Shown here: positions 27,113 through 37,010 of the stretch, piece after piece
How positions within the stretch are numbered: the stretch's first letter is position 1
How the letters are laid out: every line of letters starts with the position of its first letter
Source of the DNA: Halopseudomonas bauzanensis
GTDB lineage: Bacteria; Pseudomonadota; Gammaproteobacteria; Pseudomonadales; Pseudomonadaceae
Direction of reading: 5' to 3'
Assembly: GCF_900114735.1 (NCBI RefSeq)
Contig: NZ_FOUA01000003.1
Span: forward strand, 124,001-188,000
DNA length: 64,000 nt
The notes under the pieces: generated by a model
Told to the model about the DNA's origin: nothing
What the model saw: the letters and a program-made list of their open reading frames with translations, nothing else
Database searches by the model: none
Made by a program: the position numbers and the translations under genes

Positions 27113-27628
27113 ATGACCTTGCCCGCTTCACGCCCGCTCTACCTGCTAGCCTTCATTGCCTGCGTGCTGCTGTTGGCGGCGGCGTACTACATGGAATACG
27201 TCATGGGGCTGCTGCCCTGCCCACTGTGCATCGTGCAGCGTTTTGCAATCCTGCTGATCGGCCTGCTTTGCCTGGCCGCAGTACTGCACAATCCGCAGCC
27301 CAGAGCCAACCGCAAACGCAGCTTGGCGACCCGCTTCTATGCCGCAGGCGTGCTGCTGTTCGCGATATTCGGTGGTGCCACCGCCAGCCGGCAGATCTGG
27401 CTGCAGCATCAGCCTGCCGACCAACTACCGTCCTGCCTGCCCAGCCTCGATTACATGATCGATGTGCTGCCGGTGGTAGAGATGCTCACCCTGTTATTCA
27501 GCGGCACCGCCGATTGCGCCAAGGTAACCTGGACCTTTCTCGGCCTGAGCATTGCCGAGTGCACATTGCTGGTGTTTATCACCATGGGCCTGTTCGGTCT
27601 GGTACAACTGTTGCGCCGCCAGGACTGA
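27113..27628 (+). CDS. dsbB: Disulfide bond formation protein DsbB (DsbH-like)
   Basis: The quinone-dependent inner-membrane protein reoxidises DsbA. The frame gives 171 residues from ATG 27113 (four more if ATG 27101 is used; neither has a strong ribosome site). Four membrane spans are visible, with the first redox pair in LPCPLCIVQRF and the second in a periplasmic loop (LPSCLPSL and GTADCAKV). The sequence is close to P. aeruginosa DsbH, which lies between algQ and hemY there; here it lies after secB and before rsd. Confidence 0.92.
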   Translation: MTLPASRPLYLLAFIACVLLLAAAYYMEYVMGLLPCPLCIVQRFAILLIGLLCLAAVLHNPQPRANRKRSLATRFYAAGVLLFAIFGGATASRQIWLQHQPADQLPSCLPSLDYMIDVLPVVEMLTLLFSGTADCAKVTWTFLGLSIAECTLLVFITMGLFGLVQLLRRQD

Positions 27629-27653
27629 CGGCCTACCCCCTACCTCGTAAGTC

Positions 27654-27683
27654 TTGATACCGCGGCACGGACTGGCCTATTCT
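27654..27683 (+). promoter_or_regulatory. Candidate promoter of rsd
   Basis: TTGATA (27654-27659) and TATTCT (27678-27683) lie 18 bases apart, about 58 bases before the rsd start. Five of six and four of six bases match the sigma-70 consensus. Confidence 0.45.
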
Positions 27684-27741
27684 GTTGCTCCACGGGAACA
27701 GCAATCCCAATCCCGGCTCACAAGGCAAGACGAGGTGGATC

Positions 27742-28227
27742 ATGCTGGAAAGGTGCACAACAGCCCAGGAACGCTGGGGTGGCGTCGACAAGCTCATCGA
27801 CCGCTGGCTGGCTGAGCGCAGTAAGCTTGTAGAGCACTACATTGCTCTGCGCGACCGCCAGGATCCCGATATCAGCACGCAGCAATTGCTCAATAACTTT
27901 TGCAGCTGTCTGGTCGACTATGTATCAGCCGGACATTTCGCCGTTTATGAACAACTCGTGCGCGGCGCCGAGGAGGCTGGTGACGAGCGCGCTTTGGGCC
28001 TGATCCGTCAGGTCATTCCGCGCATCGAGACCATCACCCAGTTCGCTGTCATATTCAACGACTATTATGGCGCCAACACCAAGCGCACGCTCAAGGTGGA
28101 CGTCATGCACTCACGTCTGATGAAATTGGGCGGCCTGCTGCTGGAGCGCTTCGAATTGGAGGATTGCCTGATCGAAGTGCTGCACACCGCCTATCGCAAC
28201 ACCCACGTCACCGAGACAATGGAGTAA
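27742..28227 (+). CDS. rsd: Anti-sigma-70 factor Rsd/AlgQ
   Basis: ATG 27742 (MLERCTTAQERWGGVDKLIDRWL) gives 161 residues, matching AlgQ/Rsd (about 160), with AGGTGG just upstream. Rsd binds domain 4 of RpoD and frees core polymerase for alternative sigma factors; AlgQ of P. aeruginosa also affects alginate and siderophore genes. Conserved LLNNFCSCLVDYVSAGHF and LIRQVIPRIETIT are present. It is followed after 3 bases by the algP-like gene, as in P. aeruginosa. Confidence 0.94.
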   Translation: MLERCTTAQERWGGVDKLIDRWLAERSKLVEHYIALRDRQDPDISTQQLLNNFCSCLVDYVSAGHFAVYEQLVRGAEEAGDERALGLIRQVIPRIETITQFAVIFNDYYGANTKRTLKVDVMHSRLMKLGGLLLERFELEDCLIEVLHTAYRNTHVTETME

Positions 28228-28230
28228 TAC

Positions 28231-28740
28231 GTGACCGGTAGAACCGAAGACCAGAAGTCCGCGCGCGTACCAACCCCGCTGCATCTGCTGCAGGTATTGG
28301 CACGCACGCTGAACGAGCACCTGGCCGAAGCCTGCACCCAGGCCGAGGCCGATGCCCACAAGGCGCTGGAAAAGCTCGACCGCGAACAAGTGAAGCTGCA
28401 AGAGAAGCTCACCGAAGCCCAGCAGAAACTGGCAGCCCGCCAACAGGACGGCGACAAGCCGGTGGAAAAGGTCACCGCCAAGATCGAGGAATTGACCACG
28501 GCCATGGCGGCCCTGAGCCAATCCCGCGACGAAGCCCAGGACTACATCCGCCAGTTGCAACAGGACGTGCGCCAGACCCTGCGCCTGGCCAAGGGGCTGG
28601 ATCGGATCGACCTGCAGGTCACCCAGGCCATCGAAAAGCGCGACAATCCCACCCCCGCGCCCCGCTCCGGCAACCGCCAGACGCCGCGCCGCACCCGCCG
28701 CAAGCCCGCTGCAGCGCCAGCTGCGGACCCTGCCGAGTAA
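28231..28740 (+). CDS. algP: AlgP-like protein with a very short basic tail
   Basis: A GTG at 28231, three bases after the rsd stop, starts a 169-residue protein. Its N-terminal VPTPLHLLQVLARTLNEHL and the following coiled coil (residues about 25-130) correspond to the N-terminal part of AlgP (AlgR3). P. aeruginosa AlgP continues in a long histone-H1-like tail of KPAA repeats; here only RRTRRKPAAAPAADPAE remains (about 25 basic/Pro/Ala residues). The DNA-compaction and alginate-regulation role of AlgP may thus be reduced. Identity rests on N-terminal similarity and position beside rsd. Confidence 0.75.
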   Translation: MTGRTEDQKSARVPTPLHLLQVLARTLNEHLAEACTQAEADAHKALEKLDREQVKLQEKLTEAQQKLAARQQDGDKPVEKVTAKIEELTTAMAALSQSRDEAQDYIRQLQQDVRQTLRLAKGLDRIDLQVTQAIEKRDNPTPAPRSGNRQTPRRTRRKPAAAPAADPAE

Positions 28741-28753
28741 CGATGCAGTGTCA

Positions 28754-28774
28754 CCGCCGGTTAACCACCGGCGG
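28754..28774. terminator. Hairpin between convergent algP-like and TIGR02444 genes
   Basis: CCGCCGGT (28754-28761) pairs with ACCGGCGG (28767-28774) around a 5-base loop, including the stop codon of the minus-strand gene. The plus-strand downstream sequence is modestly T-rich (CATTCTTCTCC), so it could terminate the rsd-algP transcript. Confidence 0.4.
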
Positions 28775-29243
28775 CGGCATTCTTCTCCATCGATATCACC
28801 AACGCCGCCAGGGCATCCAGTCGTGCCTGCTGTTCCGTCCCCGCATATAACAGTAAGTGGGCCTGGATAGCCGGTTCCGGCGGCACCTCATCCGGCACCA
28901 GCGGCTCGCAGCACTGCTGCAGTCGAGCCAGTTGCTGCCACTCCGCTGCCAGCTCGCAATCCTTCACCTGGGAGCGCAACGTGGCGGCACCGGCATCACC
29001 AGTCAAGGCGCGCCGCACCTGGCGCAGCGGCTCGATTACCCGTTCGCGCCACGGCGCCTGCCGATCACGCAGCGATTGCCACAATGGCGCGTCCGCACGG
29101 ACCCCGCGTGCGCCCAGCCAGCAGGCTACCAATAGCAGCAATACATCTTGGCCACCCTCATCCTGCAGCTCCAGCAACAGGGGCTCGACGCCAGGCTGGA
29201 CGTACAGTCGACCCGCGTATTCGGTCAGCGACAATCGGCCCAT
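28761..29243 (-). CDS. TIGR02444 family protein
   Basis: ATG 29243 (MGRLSLTEYAGRLYVQPGVE) gives 160 residues. The motif YVQPGVEPLLLELQDEGGQDVLLLL split here as YVQPGVEPLLLELQD and VLLLLVACWLGARGV matches the TIGR02444/DUF2390 family, in which the consensus reads Y-x-x-PGVE...LQD...N/DVxLLL. Function is unknown. It is divergent from the ABC-F gene (43 bases apart), a neighbourhood seen in other pseudomonads. Longer upstream starts would enter the ABC-F gene and are rejected. Confidence 0.82.
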   Translation of the reverse strand: MGRLSLTEYAGRLYVQPGVEPLLLELQDEGGQDVLLLLVACWLGARGVRADAPLWQSLRDRQAPWRERVIEPLRQVRRALTGDAGAATLRSQVKDCELAAEWQQLARLQQCCEPLVPDEVPPEPAIQAHLLLYAGTEQQARLDALAALVISMEKNAAAGG

Positions 29244-29286
29244 CGAAGTCCTCTCCTGTGCGCGGCACACTGATATACTCCGCGCC

Positions 29287-31200
29287 ATGATAAAGATCGA
29301 ATCCCTGACTTTGCAACGCGGCCCGCTGCGGCTGCTGGAAAACGCCAACCTGACCCTGCACCCCGGCCAGAAAGCCGGCCTGCTCGGCACCAACGGAGCC
29401 GGCAAGTCCAGCCTGTTCGCTCTGCTGCGTGGCGAACTGACGCCCGACGCCGGCGACTGTTCGCTGCCGGCGGACTGGCGTATCTCCCATATGCGTCAGG
29501 AGATCGAAAACCTCGACCGCCTGGCGGTTGATTATGTGCTTGATGGCGACCAGCGCCTGCGGGCGATCCAGCGCCAACTGGCTGAAGCCGAGCAGCAACA
29601 GCAGCCCACCCGCCTCGGTACCCTGTACGCCGAACTGGAAGCCCACGATGGCTTCAGCGCCGATAGCCGCGCCCGCACGCTGCTCGCCGGACTGGGCTTC
29701 AGCTCGGCACAGTGCGAGGCGCGCGTCGGGGACTTCTCCGGTGGCTGGCGGATGCGCTTGAACCTGGCCCAGGCGCTGATGTGTCCCTCCGACCTGCTGC
29801 TGCTTGATGAGCCGACCAACCACCTCGATCTGGACGCCATTCTCTGGCTGGAAGATTGGCTGAAAAGTTATCAGGGCACCCTGCTGCTGATCTCCCATGA
29901 CCGGGATTTCCTGGATGCAGTGGTCGAGCATATCGTGCATGTGGAGTCACGCAAGCTGACGCTCTATCGCGGCGGCTACAGCCAGTTCGAGCGCACCCGT
30001 GCCGAACGTCTCAGCCAGCAACAGGCGGCCTTCGAGAAGCAGCAGGCCCAGCGCGAACATATGCAGAAATACATCGCCCGGTTCCGCGCCCAGGCGACCA
30101 AGGCTCGTCAGGCGCAAAGCCGTCTCAAGGCATTGGAACGAATGGAGTTGCTGGGCCCGGCGCACGTCGACTCGCCTTTCAACTTCAGCTTCCGCGAGGC
30201 GGACAGCCAATCCAGTCCGTTGCTGGATCTGCATGACGCCACACTGGGCTACGCCGGCACGGCCATTCTGCAGCATGTCAAGCTGCAGCTGGCCCCAGGC
30301 GCGCGCATCGGCATCCTTGGCCCGAACGGGGCCGGCAAATCGACGCTGATCAAAACCCTCGCAGGCAGCCTGCCGCTGATCGCCGGCGAGCTGAAGACCG
30401 GCGAACACTTGGCTATTGGCTATTTCGCCCAGCATCAGTTGGACAGCCTCGATCCGGAGGCCAGCCCGCTGCTGCACCTGGCACGCATCGCGCCGCAGCA
30501 GCGCGAACAGGAGCTGCGCAACTTTCTCGGCGGTTTCGACTTCCATGGCAGCCGCGCCGAAGAACCAGTGCTGCATTTCTCCGGCGGTGAAAAAGCGCGT
30601 CTGGCCCTGGCGCTGATCGCCTGGCAGAAACCCAACCTGTTGTTGCTGGATGAGCCCACCAACCACCTGGACATGGAAATGCGCCATGCCCTGACCGTGG
30701 CGCTGCAGAATTTCGAGGGCGCCATGCTGCTGGTGTCCCACGACCGGGCGCTGATCCGCGACACCACGGATGAACTCTGGCTGGTGGCGGACGGCCGACT
30801 GACAACCTATGCCGAGGACCTCGACAGCTACACCCGCTGGCTTGCTCAGTTCCGCCAGCAGCAGGCGCAAGCCGGTGCCGATAACGCATCGCAAGCTGCG
30901 CCCAAGGTGGATGCCAAGGTTCAACGCCGGCTGGCGGCAGAGCAGCGCCAGCGCCTTGCACCGCTGAAGAAGGCAGCCGACAAGCTGGAGCAGCAGCTCG
31001 AAGCCGCCCAGCAGCAGATGCAGGAAATCGAAACCGCACTGGCCGACACCGAGCTCTACAGCGATGCCCACCGGGGTCGACTCAAGGAACTGCTGGCGAA
31101 GCAGGCCGACTGCCGCCAGCGTATCGACGACCTGGAACTGCAGTGGCTCGATGCCCATGAAGCACTGGAGCAGCTGCAGGCGGAGTTGGCCGAATCATGA
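29287..31200 (+). CDS. ABC-F family ATPase, YheS type
   Basis: ATG 29287 (MIKIESLTLQRGPLRLLEN) yields 637 residues with two ABC domains: Walker A GTNGAGKSSLF and GPNGAGKSTLIK, signatures FSGGWRMRLNLAQAL and FSGGEKARLALALI, and Walker B LLLLDEPTNHLDLD and LLLLDEPTNHLDME. The inter-domain linker (residues about 235-290) is Gln/Arg-rich and the C-terminus is a coiled coil. No membrane domain exists, so it is a ribosome-associated translation factor of the ABC-F class, closest in length and tail to YheS. It is divergent from the TIGR02444 gene and 10 bases before yaiI. Confidence 0.93.
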   Translation: MIKIESLTLQRGPLRLLENANLTLHPGQKAGLLGTNGAGKSSLFALLRGELTPDAGDCSLPADWRISHMRQEIENLDRLAVDYVLDGDQRLRAIQRQLAEAEQQQQPTRLGTLYAELEAHDGFSADSRARTLLAGLGFSSAQCEARVGDFSGGWRMRLNLAQALMCPSDLLLLDEPTNHLDLDAILWLEDWLKSYQGTLLLISHDRDFLDAVVEHIVHVESRKLTLYRGGYSQFERTRAERLSQQQAAFEKQQAQREHMQKYIARFRAQATKARQAQSRLKALERMELLGPAHVDSPFNFSFREADSQSSPLLDLHDATLGYAGTAILQHVKLQLAPGARIGILGPNGAGKSTLIKTLAGSLPLIAGELKTGEHLAIGYFAQHQLDSLDPEASPLLHLARIAPQQREQELRNFLGGFDFHGSRAEEPVLHFSGGEKARLALALIAWQKPNLLLLDEPTNHLDMEMRHALTVALQNFEGAMLLVSHDRALIRDTTDELWLVADGRLTTYAEDLDSYTRWLAQFRQQQAQAGADNASQAAPKVDAKVQRRLAAEQRQRLAPLKKAADKLEQQLEAAQQQMQEIETALADTELYSDAHRGRLKELLAKQADCRQRIDDLELQWLDAHEALEQLQAELAES

Positions 31201-31210
31201 GCAAGCAACC

Positions 31211-31666
31211 ATGACCCTGTGGATCGATGCCGACGCCTGCCCTCGCCCGGTACGCGACGTCATGCTGCGCGCAGCCCGGCGCCGGGAGCTGCAGCTGGTA
31301 CTGGTGGCCAATAGCGCGCTGGGCCTGGCGCCTGCGCCGGGTGTGCGTCAGGTGGTGGTGCCGGGCGGCGCCGACGTGGCCGACCTTTATATCATCGAAC
31401 ATGCCGAGCCCGGGGACTTGGTGGTTACCGCTGACATTCCCCTGGCTGATGGCTTGGTCAGCCGCGGCATCACCGCAATCAATCCGCGCGGCGAAATCTA
31501 TGACCAGAGCAGCATCGGCGAACGCCTCGCCGTGCGCAACCTGATGGATGAGCTACGCGGCGCCGGCCTGGCCGGTCGTGGCGGGCCAGCCCCGTTCAGC
31601 GACAAGGACAAGCAATCCTTCGCCAATGCCCTGGATCGGTTGCTGGCCAAGGGGCTGGGCAAGTAG
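31211..31666 (+). CDS. yaiI: YaiI/YqxD family protein (UPF0178)
   Basis: ATG 31211 (MTLWIDADACPRPVRDVML) gives 151 residues, the usual family length. The motifs WIDADACP, ADLYIIEHAEPGDLVVTADIPLA (here in pieces ADLYIIEHAEPGD and VVTADIPLADGLV) and INPRGEIY define the DUF188 family, which has a PIN-like fold with clustered acidic residues and may be a nuclease; the substrate is unknown. It lies 10 bases after the ABC-F gene and converges on the DUF6436 gene. Confidence 0.9.
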   Translation: MTLWIDADACPRPVRDVMLRAARRRELQLVLVANSALGLAPAPGVRQVVVPGGADVADLYIIEHAEPGDLVVTADIPLADGLVSRGITAINPRGEIYDQSSIGERLAVRNLMDELRGAGLAGRGGPAPFSDKDKQSFANALDRLLAKGLGK

Positions 31667-31675
31667 CGCCCCGTC

Positions 31676-32221
31676 CTACTCTTTCAATTCACACAGACAA
31701 GCCACCGTATCCTGCTGGGTGATATTCACCGACCGCCCTTGCAGCAGCGCCCGTATTACCGGCTCGACGAAACTGCTGTCGCTGTTGCAGCTGGCGCCAT
31801 CGCTATAGGGACCGACATAGGCCAGCTTGCCCTCGGCATCCCAGATCGCCAGCGCCGGGCCACCCGGCCAATCGGACCAGCCCTCTGGCATCGGCCAGAA
31901 CGGCAACCCAGCCAGCACGCTACCCTCAACGGCTGCCCGACTGCCGCTGCGGACAAAACGCACCCCCTGGGCACTGAACCGTCGAGTCATGTCCGCGATA
32001 TAGGCCTCATGCCCGGCATTGCAGGGACACCCAGCCTGCCATACATGCATCACCTGGATCCGCCCCGGAGCAAAGGGCGGACTCACCTGCGCCGCGGCAA
32101 AATGCGCCGGCCTTTCAAAGGTACGATTGTGATAACCGTCGAACCACCACCAGGCCCAGACCAGAGCCGCCGCCCAGGTCATTCCCAAGACTGCCAGCAG
32201 TCCCCGTCGCAAAAAAACCAT
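31676..32221 (-). CDS. DUF6436-like membrane-anchored thioredoxin-fold protein
   Basis: The 181-residue protein has one N-terminal membrane segment (LLAVLGMTWAAALVWAWWW) and a periplasmic domain. VMHVWQAGCPCNAGHEAYI resembles a thioredoxin active-site helix with Cys-Pro-Cys in place of CxxC. Two more cysteines lie near the C-terminus (YSDGASCNSDS and VACLCELKE). This fits the DUF6436 group known next to hemB in pseudomonads. It may take part in metal or thiol chemistry in the periplasm, but no function is established. It converges on yaiI with nine bases between the two genes. Confidence 0.7.
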   Translation of the reverse strand: MVFLRRGLLAVLGMTWAAALVWAWWWFDGYHNRTFERPAHFAAAQVSPPFAPGRIQVMHVWQAGCPCNAGHEAYIADMTRRFSAQGVRFVRSGSRAAVEGSVLAGLPFWPMPEGWSDWPGGPALAIWDAEGKLAYVGPYSDGASCNSDSSFVEPVIRALLQGRSVNITQQDTVACLCELKE

Positions 32222-32418
32222 GCAACCCTCTCATCGCTGCCTATACTCCGAACCGAGGATGAATAGTGGCGTATAGCTATTCCGGTTCTGCCAACCTACG
32301 CACATCCTGCGAAGGTCGCACTTTAACCTATTCCCGGGGCACATTAATCTGCGTAGTTCACGCAGGATAACCTCCGGATTGGGACGGTCCGCATCGCGGA
32401 CAAGGATCATCCCGCTTT

Positions 32419-33651
32419 ATGCAAACCGACATGAACACATTTTCCCTGGCTCTGGCGCTGGTGCTGGTCACGCTGGTAATGACCCTGGTGCTGATCATGG
32501 CCGCCTGGCATTCCGGTAGTGGACAAGGATTACGGCACTGGGCGCTGGGCAACCTGGCCCTGACCATGGGGTTGGTGCTGGACATCGGCCAAGGTTTGCT
32601 GCACCACAATATTTCGCAGATCCTGGCTGCCGGCTTGATGGTGTTGGGTTTGGGGGTGATCTGGCTTGGCGTGCGTGCGTTCAAAGGCTTGAGCCAGCCC
32701 CAGGCCGGGCCGATCCTGTTGGCACTGCTGATGGTGCTGGTACTCGGATACTTCCACTACGTGCACGACAGTGTTGCCGCCCGGCTGACAGCCACCGGCC
32801 TCTGCCTGGGCGGGCTCTGTCTGCTGTCAGCGCGCGAGCTGCTGGTGGCGGCGGCCACACCGCTGCGCCGGGCTTACTGGTTCACCGGCGGCATCATGCT
32901 GTTGAGCGGTCTCGGCCTGCTGGCGCGTGCCGCCACCGGCTTGCTCGGCCCGCTGCTGCAAATCGATGTCAGCGACGAGATCATCCAGCCGGTGACCCTG
33001 CTGGGTGTCATGGTGGGACAGATCGGCATGGCCGGCGGCTTCATCCTCATGACGCACTACCGCACGATCATGGCGCTGCAGCAACTGTCCGAGCACGATG
33101 CGCTGACCGGCACGTTGAACCGCCGCAGCATGCACGACCAGGCGCAATGCCGGCTCGATGTGTTGCGCCAACAGGGTCAGCCGGCCACCCTGATCATGAT
33201 CGACGCCGATCATTTCAAGCGCATCAATGACGAGTTCGGCCACCAGACCGGCGATGCAGTGCTCTGCCACCTGGTGACGCGCATCCGTCTGCACATGCGC
33301 AGCAATGATCTGCTGGGCCGTTTCGGTGGCGAGGAGTTCGTGGTGTTGCTGCCCGGGCTGAATGCCAAAACGGCGGCCGATGTGGCCGAGCGTATCCGCC
33401 TGGCGGTCAACAACCACAGCGATCATATTTCCGATCAGCCGGTGATGCTCAGTATCAGTCTCGGCGTGGCCGGCACCGATCTGCAGGGCCACGATTACAC
33501 GGCACTGGTGGCGGCAGCCGACGCGGCGTTGTACCGGGCCAAAGCGCTGGGTCGCAACCGGGTCGAAGTATGCACCGAAGCCGATGCCCCTCAGCGCGAC
33601 AAGATGGCCCTACGTTTACTGTCCCAATTCCGTCATAATCTCGACGTATAA
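32419..33651 (+). CDS. Membrane diguanylate cyclase (GGDEF)
   Basis: The 410-residue protein has an N-terminal sensor region of about seven hydrophobic spans (residues 5-225) and a C-terminal GGDEF domain starting at SEHDALTGTLNRRSM. The active site reads GRFGGEEFVVLLPG, so catalytic residues for cyclic di-GMP synthesis are intact. RSND, five residues before GGEEF, fits the RxxD inhibitory I-site, so product inhibition is likely. There is no EAL domain. The signal is unknown. It is followed by hemB after 110 bases; the 197 bases upstream to the divergent DUF6436 gene contain no other gene. Confidence 0.93.
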   Translation: MQTDMNTFSLALALVLVTLVMTLVLIMAAWHSGSGQGLRHWALGNLALTMGLVLDIGQGLLHHNISQILAAGLMVLGLGVIWLGVRAFKGLSQPQAGPILLALLMVLVLGYFHYVHDSVAARLTATGLCLGGLCLLSARELLVAAATPLRRAYWFTGGIMLLSGLGLLARAATGLLGPLLQIDVSDEIIQPVTLLGVMVGQIGMAGGFILMTHYRTIMALQQLSEHDALTGTLNRRSMHDQAQCRLDVLRQQGQPATLIMIDADHFKRINDEFGHQTGDAVLCHLVTRIRLHMRSNDLLGRFGGEEFVVLLPGLNAKTAADVAERIRLAVNNHSDHISDQPVMLSISLGVAGTDLQGHDYTALVAAADAALYRAKALGRNRVEVCTEADAPQRDKMALRLLSQFRHNLDV

Positions 33652-33662
33652 GGAAGGCCTGA

Positions 33663-34772
<1,110 letters not shown>

Positions 34773-34787
34773 TCTGTAGAGGACATC

Positions 34788-37010
34788 ATGCGGGACACCA
34801 ACGAGACCGAATTGCCGATCGAATCCACCGCCGGGGAGCCTACCCCGATCACCGCGGCCCGCCGTCCAGCCGCAGTGCCGGCTACCATCGCCCCACCGGA
34901 GCCGGTGGAAGAGACCGTGCCAGCCGCGGATATCAACATACCCGAGCTGTATATTCATCGCGAGTTGTCCCAACTGCAATTCAACATCCGGGTGCTGGAA
35001 CAGGCGCTGGATGAATCCTACCCGTTGCTGGAGCGGCTCAAGTTCCTGTTGATCTTCTCCAGCAACCTGGATGAGTTCTTCGAGATCCGCGTCGCCGGCC
35101 TGAAGAAACAGATCACCTTCGCCCGCGAGCAGACTGGCCCCGACGGGCTGCAGCCGCAGCAGGTGCTGAGCAAGATCAGTGAGATCGCGCACCAGGAGGT
35201 CACCCGCCAGTATTCGATACTCAACGATATTCTGCTGCCAGAGCTGGCCCGGCAGAAGATCCGCTTTATCCGGCGGCGCCAGTGGACACCCAAGCAGACG
35301 CTCTGGGTGCGCCGCTTTTTCCGTGATGAGATCGTACCGATCATCAGCCCTATCGGACTGGATCCGACACATCCTTTCCCGCTGCTGGTGAACAAGAGCC
35401 TGAACTTCATCGTCCAGCTGGAGGGCATCGATGCCTTTGGCCGTGATTCCGGTCTGGCGATCATCCCGGCACCGCGCTCACTGCCGCGCCTGATCCGCGT
35501 CCCCGATGAGCTCTGCGAGGACGGCGACAACTTCGTGTTCCTGTCGTCGATGATTCACGCCCATGCCGATGATCTGTTCCCCGGTATGAAGGTGCGCGGT
35601 TGCTACCAGTTCCGTCTGACCCGCAACGCCGATCTGATCGTCGATCCCGACGAAGTGGATGACCTGGCCCGCGCCCTGCGCGGCGAGCTGCTGTCGCGCC
35701 GCTATGGCGATGCAGTGCGCCTGGAGGTAGCCGACAACTGTCCCAAGCCGCTGTCGGACTTTCTACTCAAGCAGTTCGGCCTCAGCGAATCGGAACTCTA
35801 CGAGGTCAACGGCCCGGTCAACCTGACCCGTCTGTTCTCGATCACCGGCATGGACAGCCATCCCGAACTGCAATTTCCGCCGTTCAGCCCGGGCATCCCC
35901 AAGCTGCTGTCCAGTGCCGACAACCTGTTCCAGGCCATTCGCAAGCAGGACATCCTGCTGCTGCACCCCTACGAATCCTTCAGCCCGGTGGTGGATCTGC
36001 TGCGTCAGGCCGCCCAGGACCCCAACGTGCTGGCGATCAAGCAGACGCTGTACCGCACCGGTGCCAACTCGGAGATCGTCAACGCGCTGGTCGAGGCCGC
36101 GCGCAACGGCAAGGAAGTCACCGTGGTGATCGAGCTGCGGGCGCGTTTCGATGAAGAGTCCAACCTGCAACTGGCCAGCCGCCTGCAGCAGGCCGGCGCG
36201 GTGGTTATCTACGGCGTGGTCGGTTTTAAGACCCACGCCAAGATGATGTTGATCCTGCGCCGTGAGGACAAGGACCTGCGCCGCTATGTGCACATGGGCA
36301 CCGGTAACTACCACGCCGGCAATGCACGTCTGTACACCGACTACAGCATCCTGACCTCGGATCTGGCGATGACCGAGGACGTGCACAAGCTGTTCAACCA
36401 GCTGATTGGCATGGGTAAGGCGCTGCGCATGAAGAAATTGCTCCAGGCACCCTTCACCCTGAAGAAGCGCCTGCTGGAGTTGATCAATCGCGAGGCGCTG
36501 GCAGCCCAGGCCGGCAAACCGGCGCACATCATCATCAAGGCCAACGCCCTGACCGACGCCAAGGTGATCAAGGCGCTATACAAGGCATCGCAGGCTGGAG
36601 TGAAGATCGAGTTGATCATTCGTGGCATGTGCTGCCTGCGCCCGGGCATTCCCGGGGTCTCACATAACATCAGCGTACGCTCGATCATCGGCCGCTTCCT
36701 GGAACACAGCCGGGTTTACTATTTCCTGGGAGAGGGCAACGAGCAGGTGTGGATGTCGAGTGCCGACATGATGGAGCGCAACCTGGACCACCGGGTGGAA
36801 ACCTGCTTCCCGCTGGAAGGCAAGAAGTTGATCACCCGCGCCCGGCAGGAGTTACAGGTGCATCTGGCTGATAACACCCATGCCTGGATACTGCAGCCCG
36901 ACGGCAGCTATACCCGCTGCACTCCGACCGGAAACCAGCTGTCCCGCAGCGCGCAAAGCACGCTGCTGGAGAAGCTGGCCAACTCGCCTCAGCGTACCGT
37001 CAGCGTATAA
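34788..37010 (+). CDS. ppk: Polyphosphate kinase 1
   Basis: Ppk1 makes inorganic polyphosphate from ATP. The 740-residue protein starts at ATG 34788 behind GAGGA. It has a Pro/Ala/Glu-rich N-terminal extension of about 45 residues before [20 protein letters not shown], where the family core begins. Phospholipase-D-like catalytic parts include [14 protein letters not shown] with the autophosphorylated His, [17 protein letters not shown], and [16 protein letters not shown]. It is 15 bases after hemB. Its stop overlaps the 3' end of the convergent ppx gene by 22 bases, bringing synthesis and degradation of polyphosphate together. Confidence 0.96.
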   Translation: MRDTNETELPIESTAGEPTPITAARRPAAVPATIAPPEPVEETVPAADINIPELYIHRELSQLQFNIRVLEQALDESYPLLERLKFLLIFSSNLDEFFEIRVAGLKKQITFAREQTGPDGLQPQQVLSKISEIAHQEVTRQYSILNDILLPELARQKIRFIRRRQWTPKQTLWVRRFFRDEIVPIISPIGLDPTHPFPLLVNKSLNFIVQLEGIDAFGRDSGLAIIPAPRSLPRLIRVPDELCEDGDNFVFLSSMIHAHADDLFPGMKVRGCYQFRLTRNADLIVDPDEVDDLARALRGELLSRRYGDAVRLEVADNCPKPLSDFLLKQFGLSESELYEVNGPVNLTRLFSITGMDSHPELQFPPFSPGIPKLLSSADNLFQAIRKQDILLLHPYESFSPVVDLLRQAAQDPNVLAIKQTLYRTGANSEIVNALVEAARNGKEVTVVIELRARFDEESNLQLASRLQQAGAVVIYGVVGFKTHAKMMLILRREDKDLRRYVHMGTGNYHAGNARLYTDYSILTSDLAMTEDVHKLFNQLIGMGKALRMKKLLQAPFTLKKRLLELINREALAAQAGKPAHIIIKANALTDAKVIKALYKASQAGVKIELIIRGMCCLRPGIPGVSHNISVRSIIGRFLEHSRVYYFLGEGNEQVWMSSADMMERNLDHRVETCFPLEGKKLITRARQELQVHLADNTHAWILQPDGSYTRCTPTGNQLSRSAQSTLLEKLANSPQRTVSV

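Noticed and set aside
34788..34930. ppk N-terminal extension as a mis-chosen start
   Set aside because: The extension has a good ribosome site, and P. aeruginosa Ppk has a similar Pro/Ala-rich leader, so the ATG at 34788 is kept.
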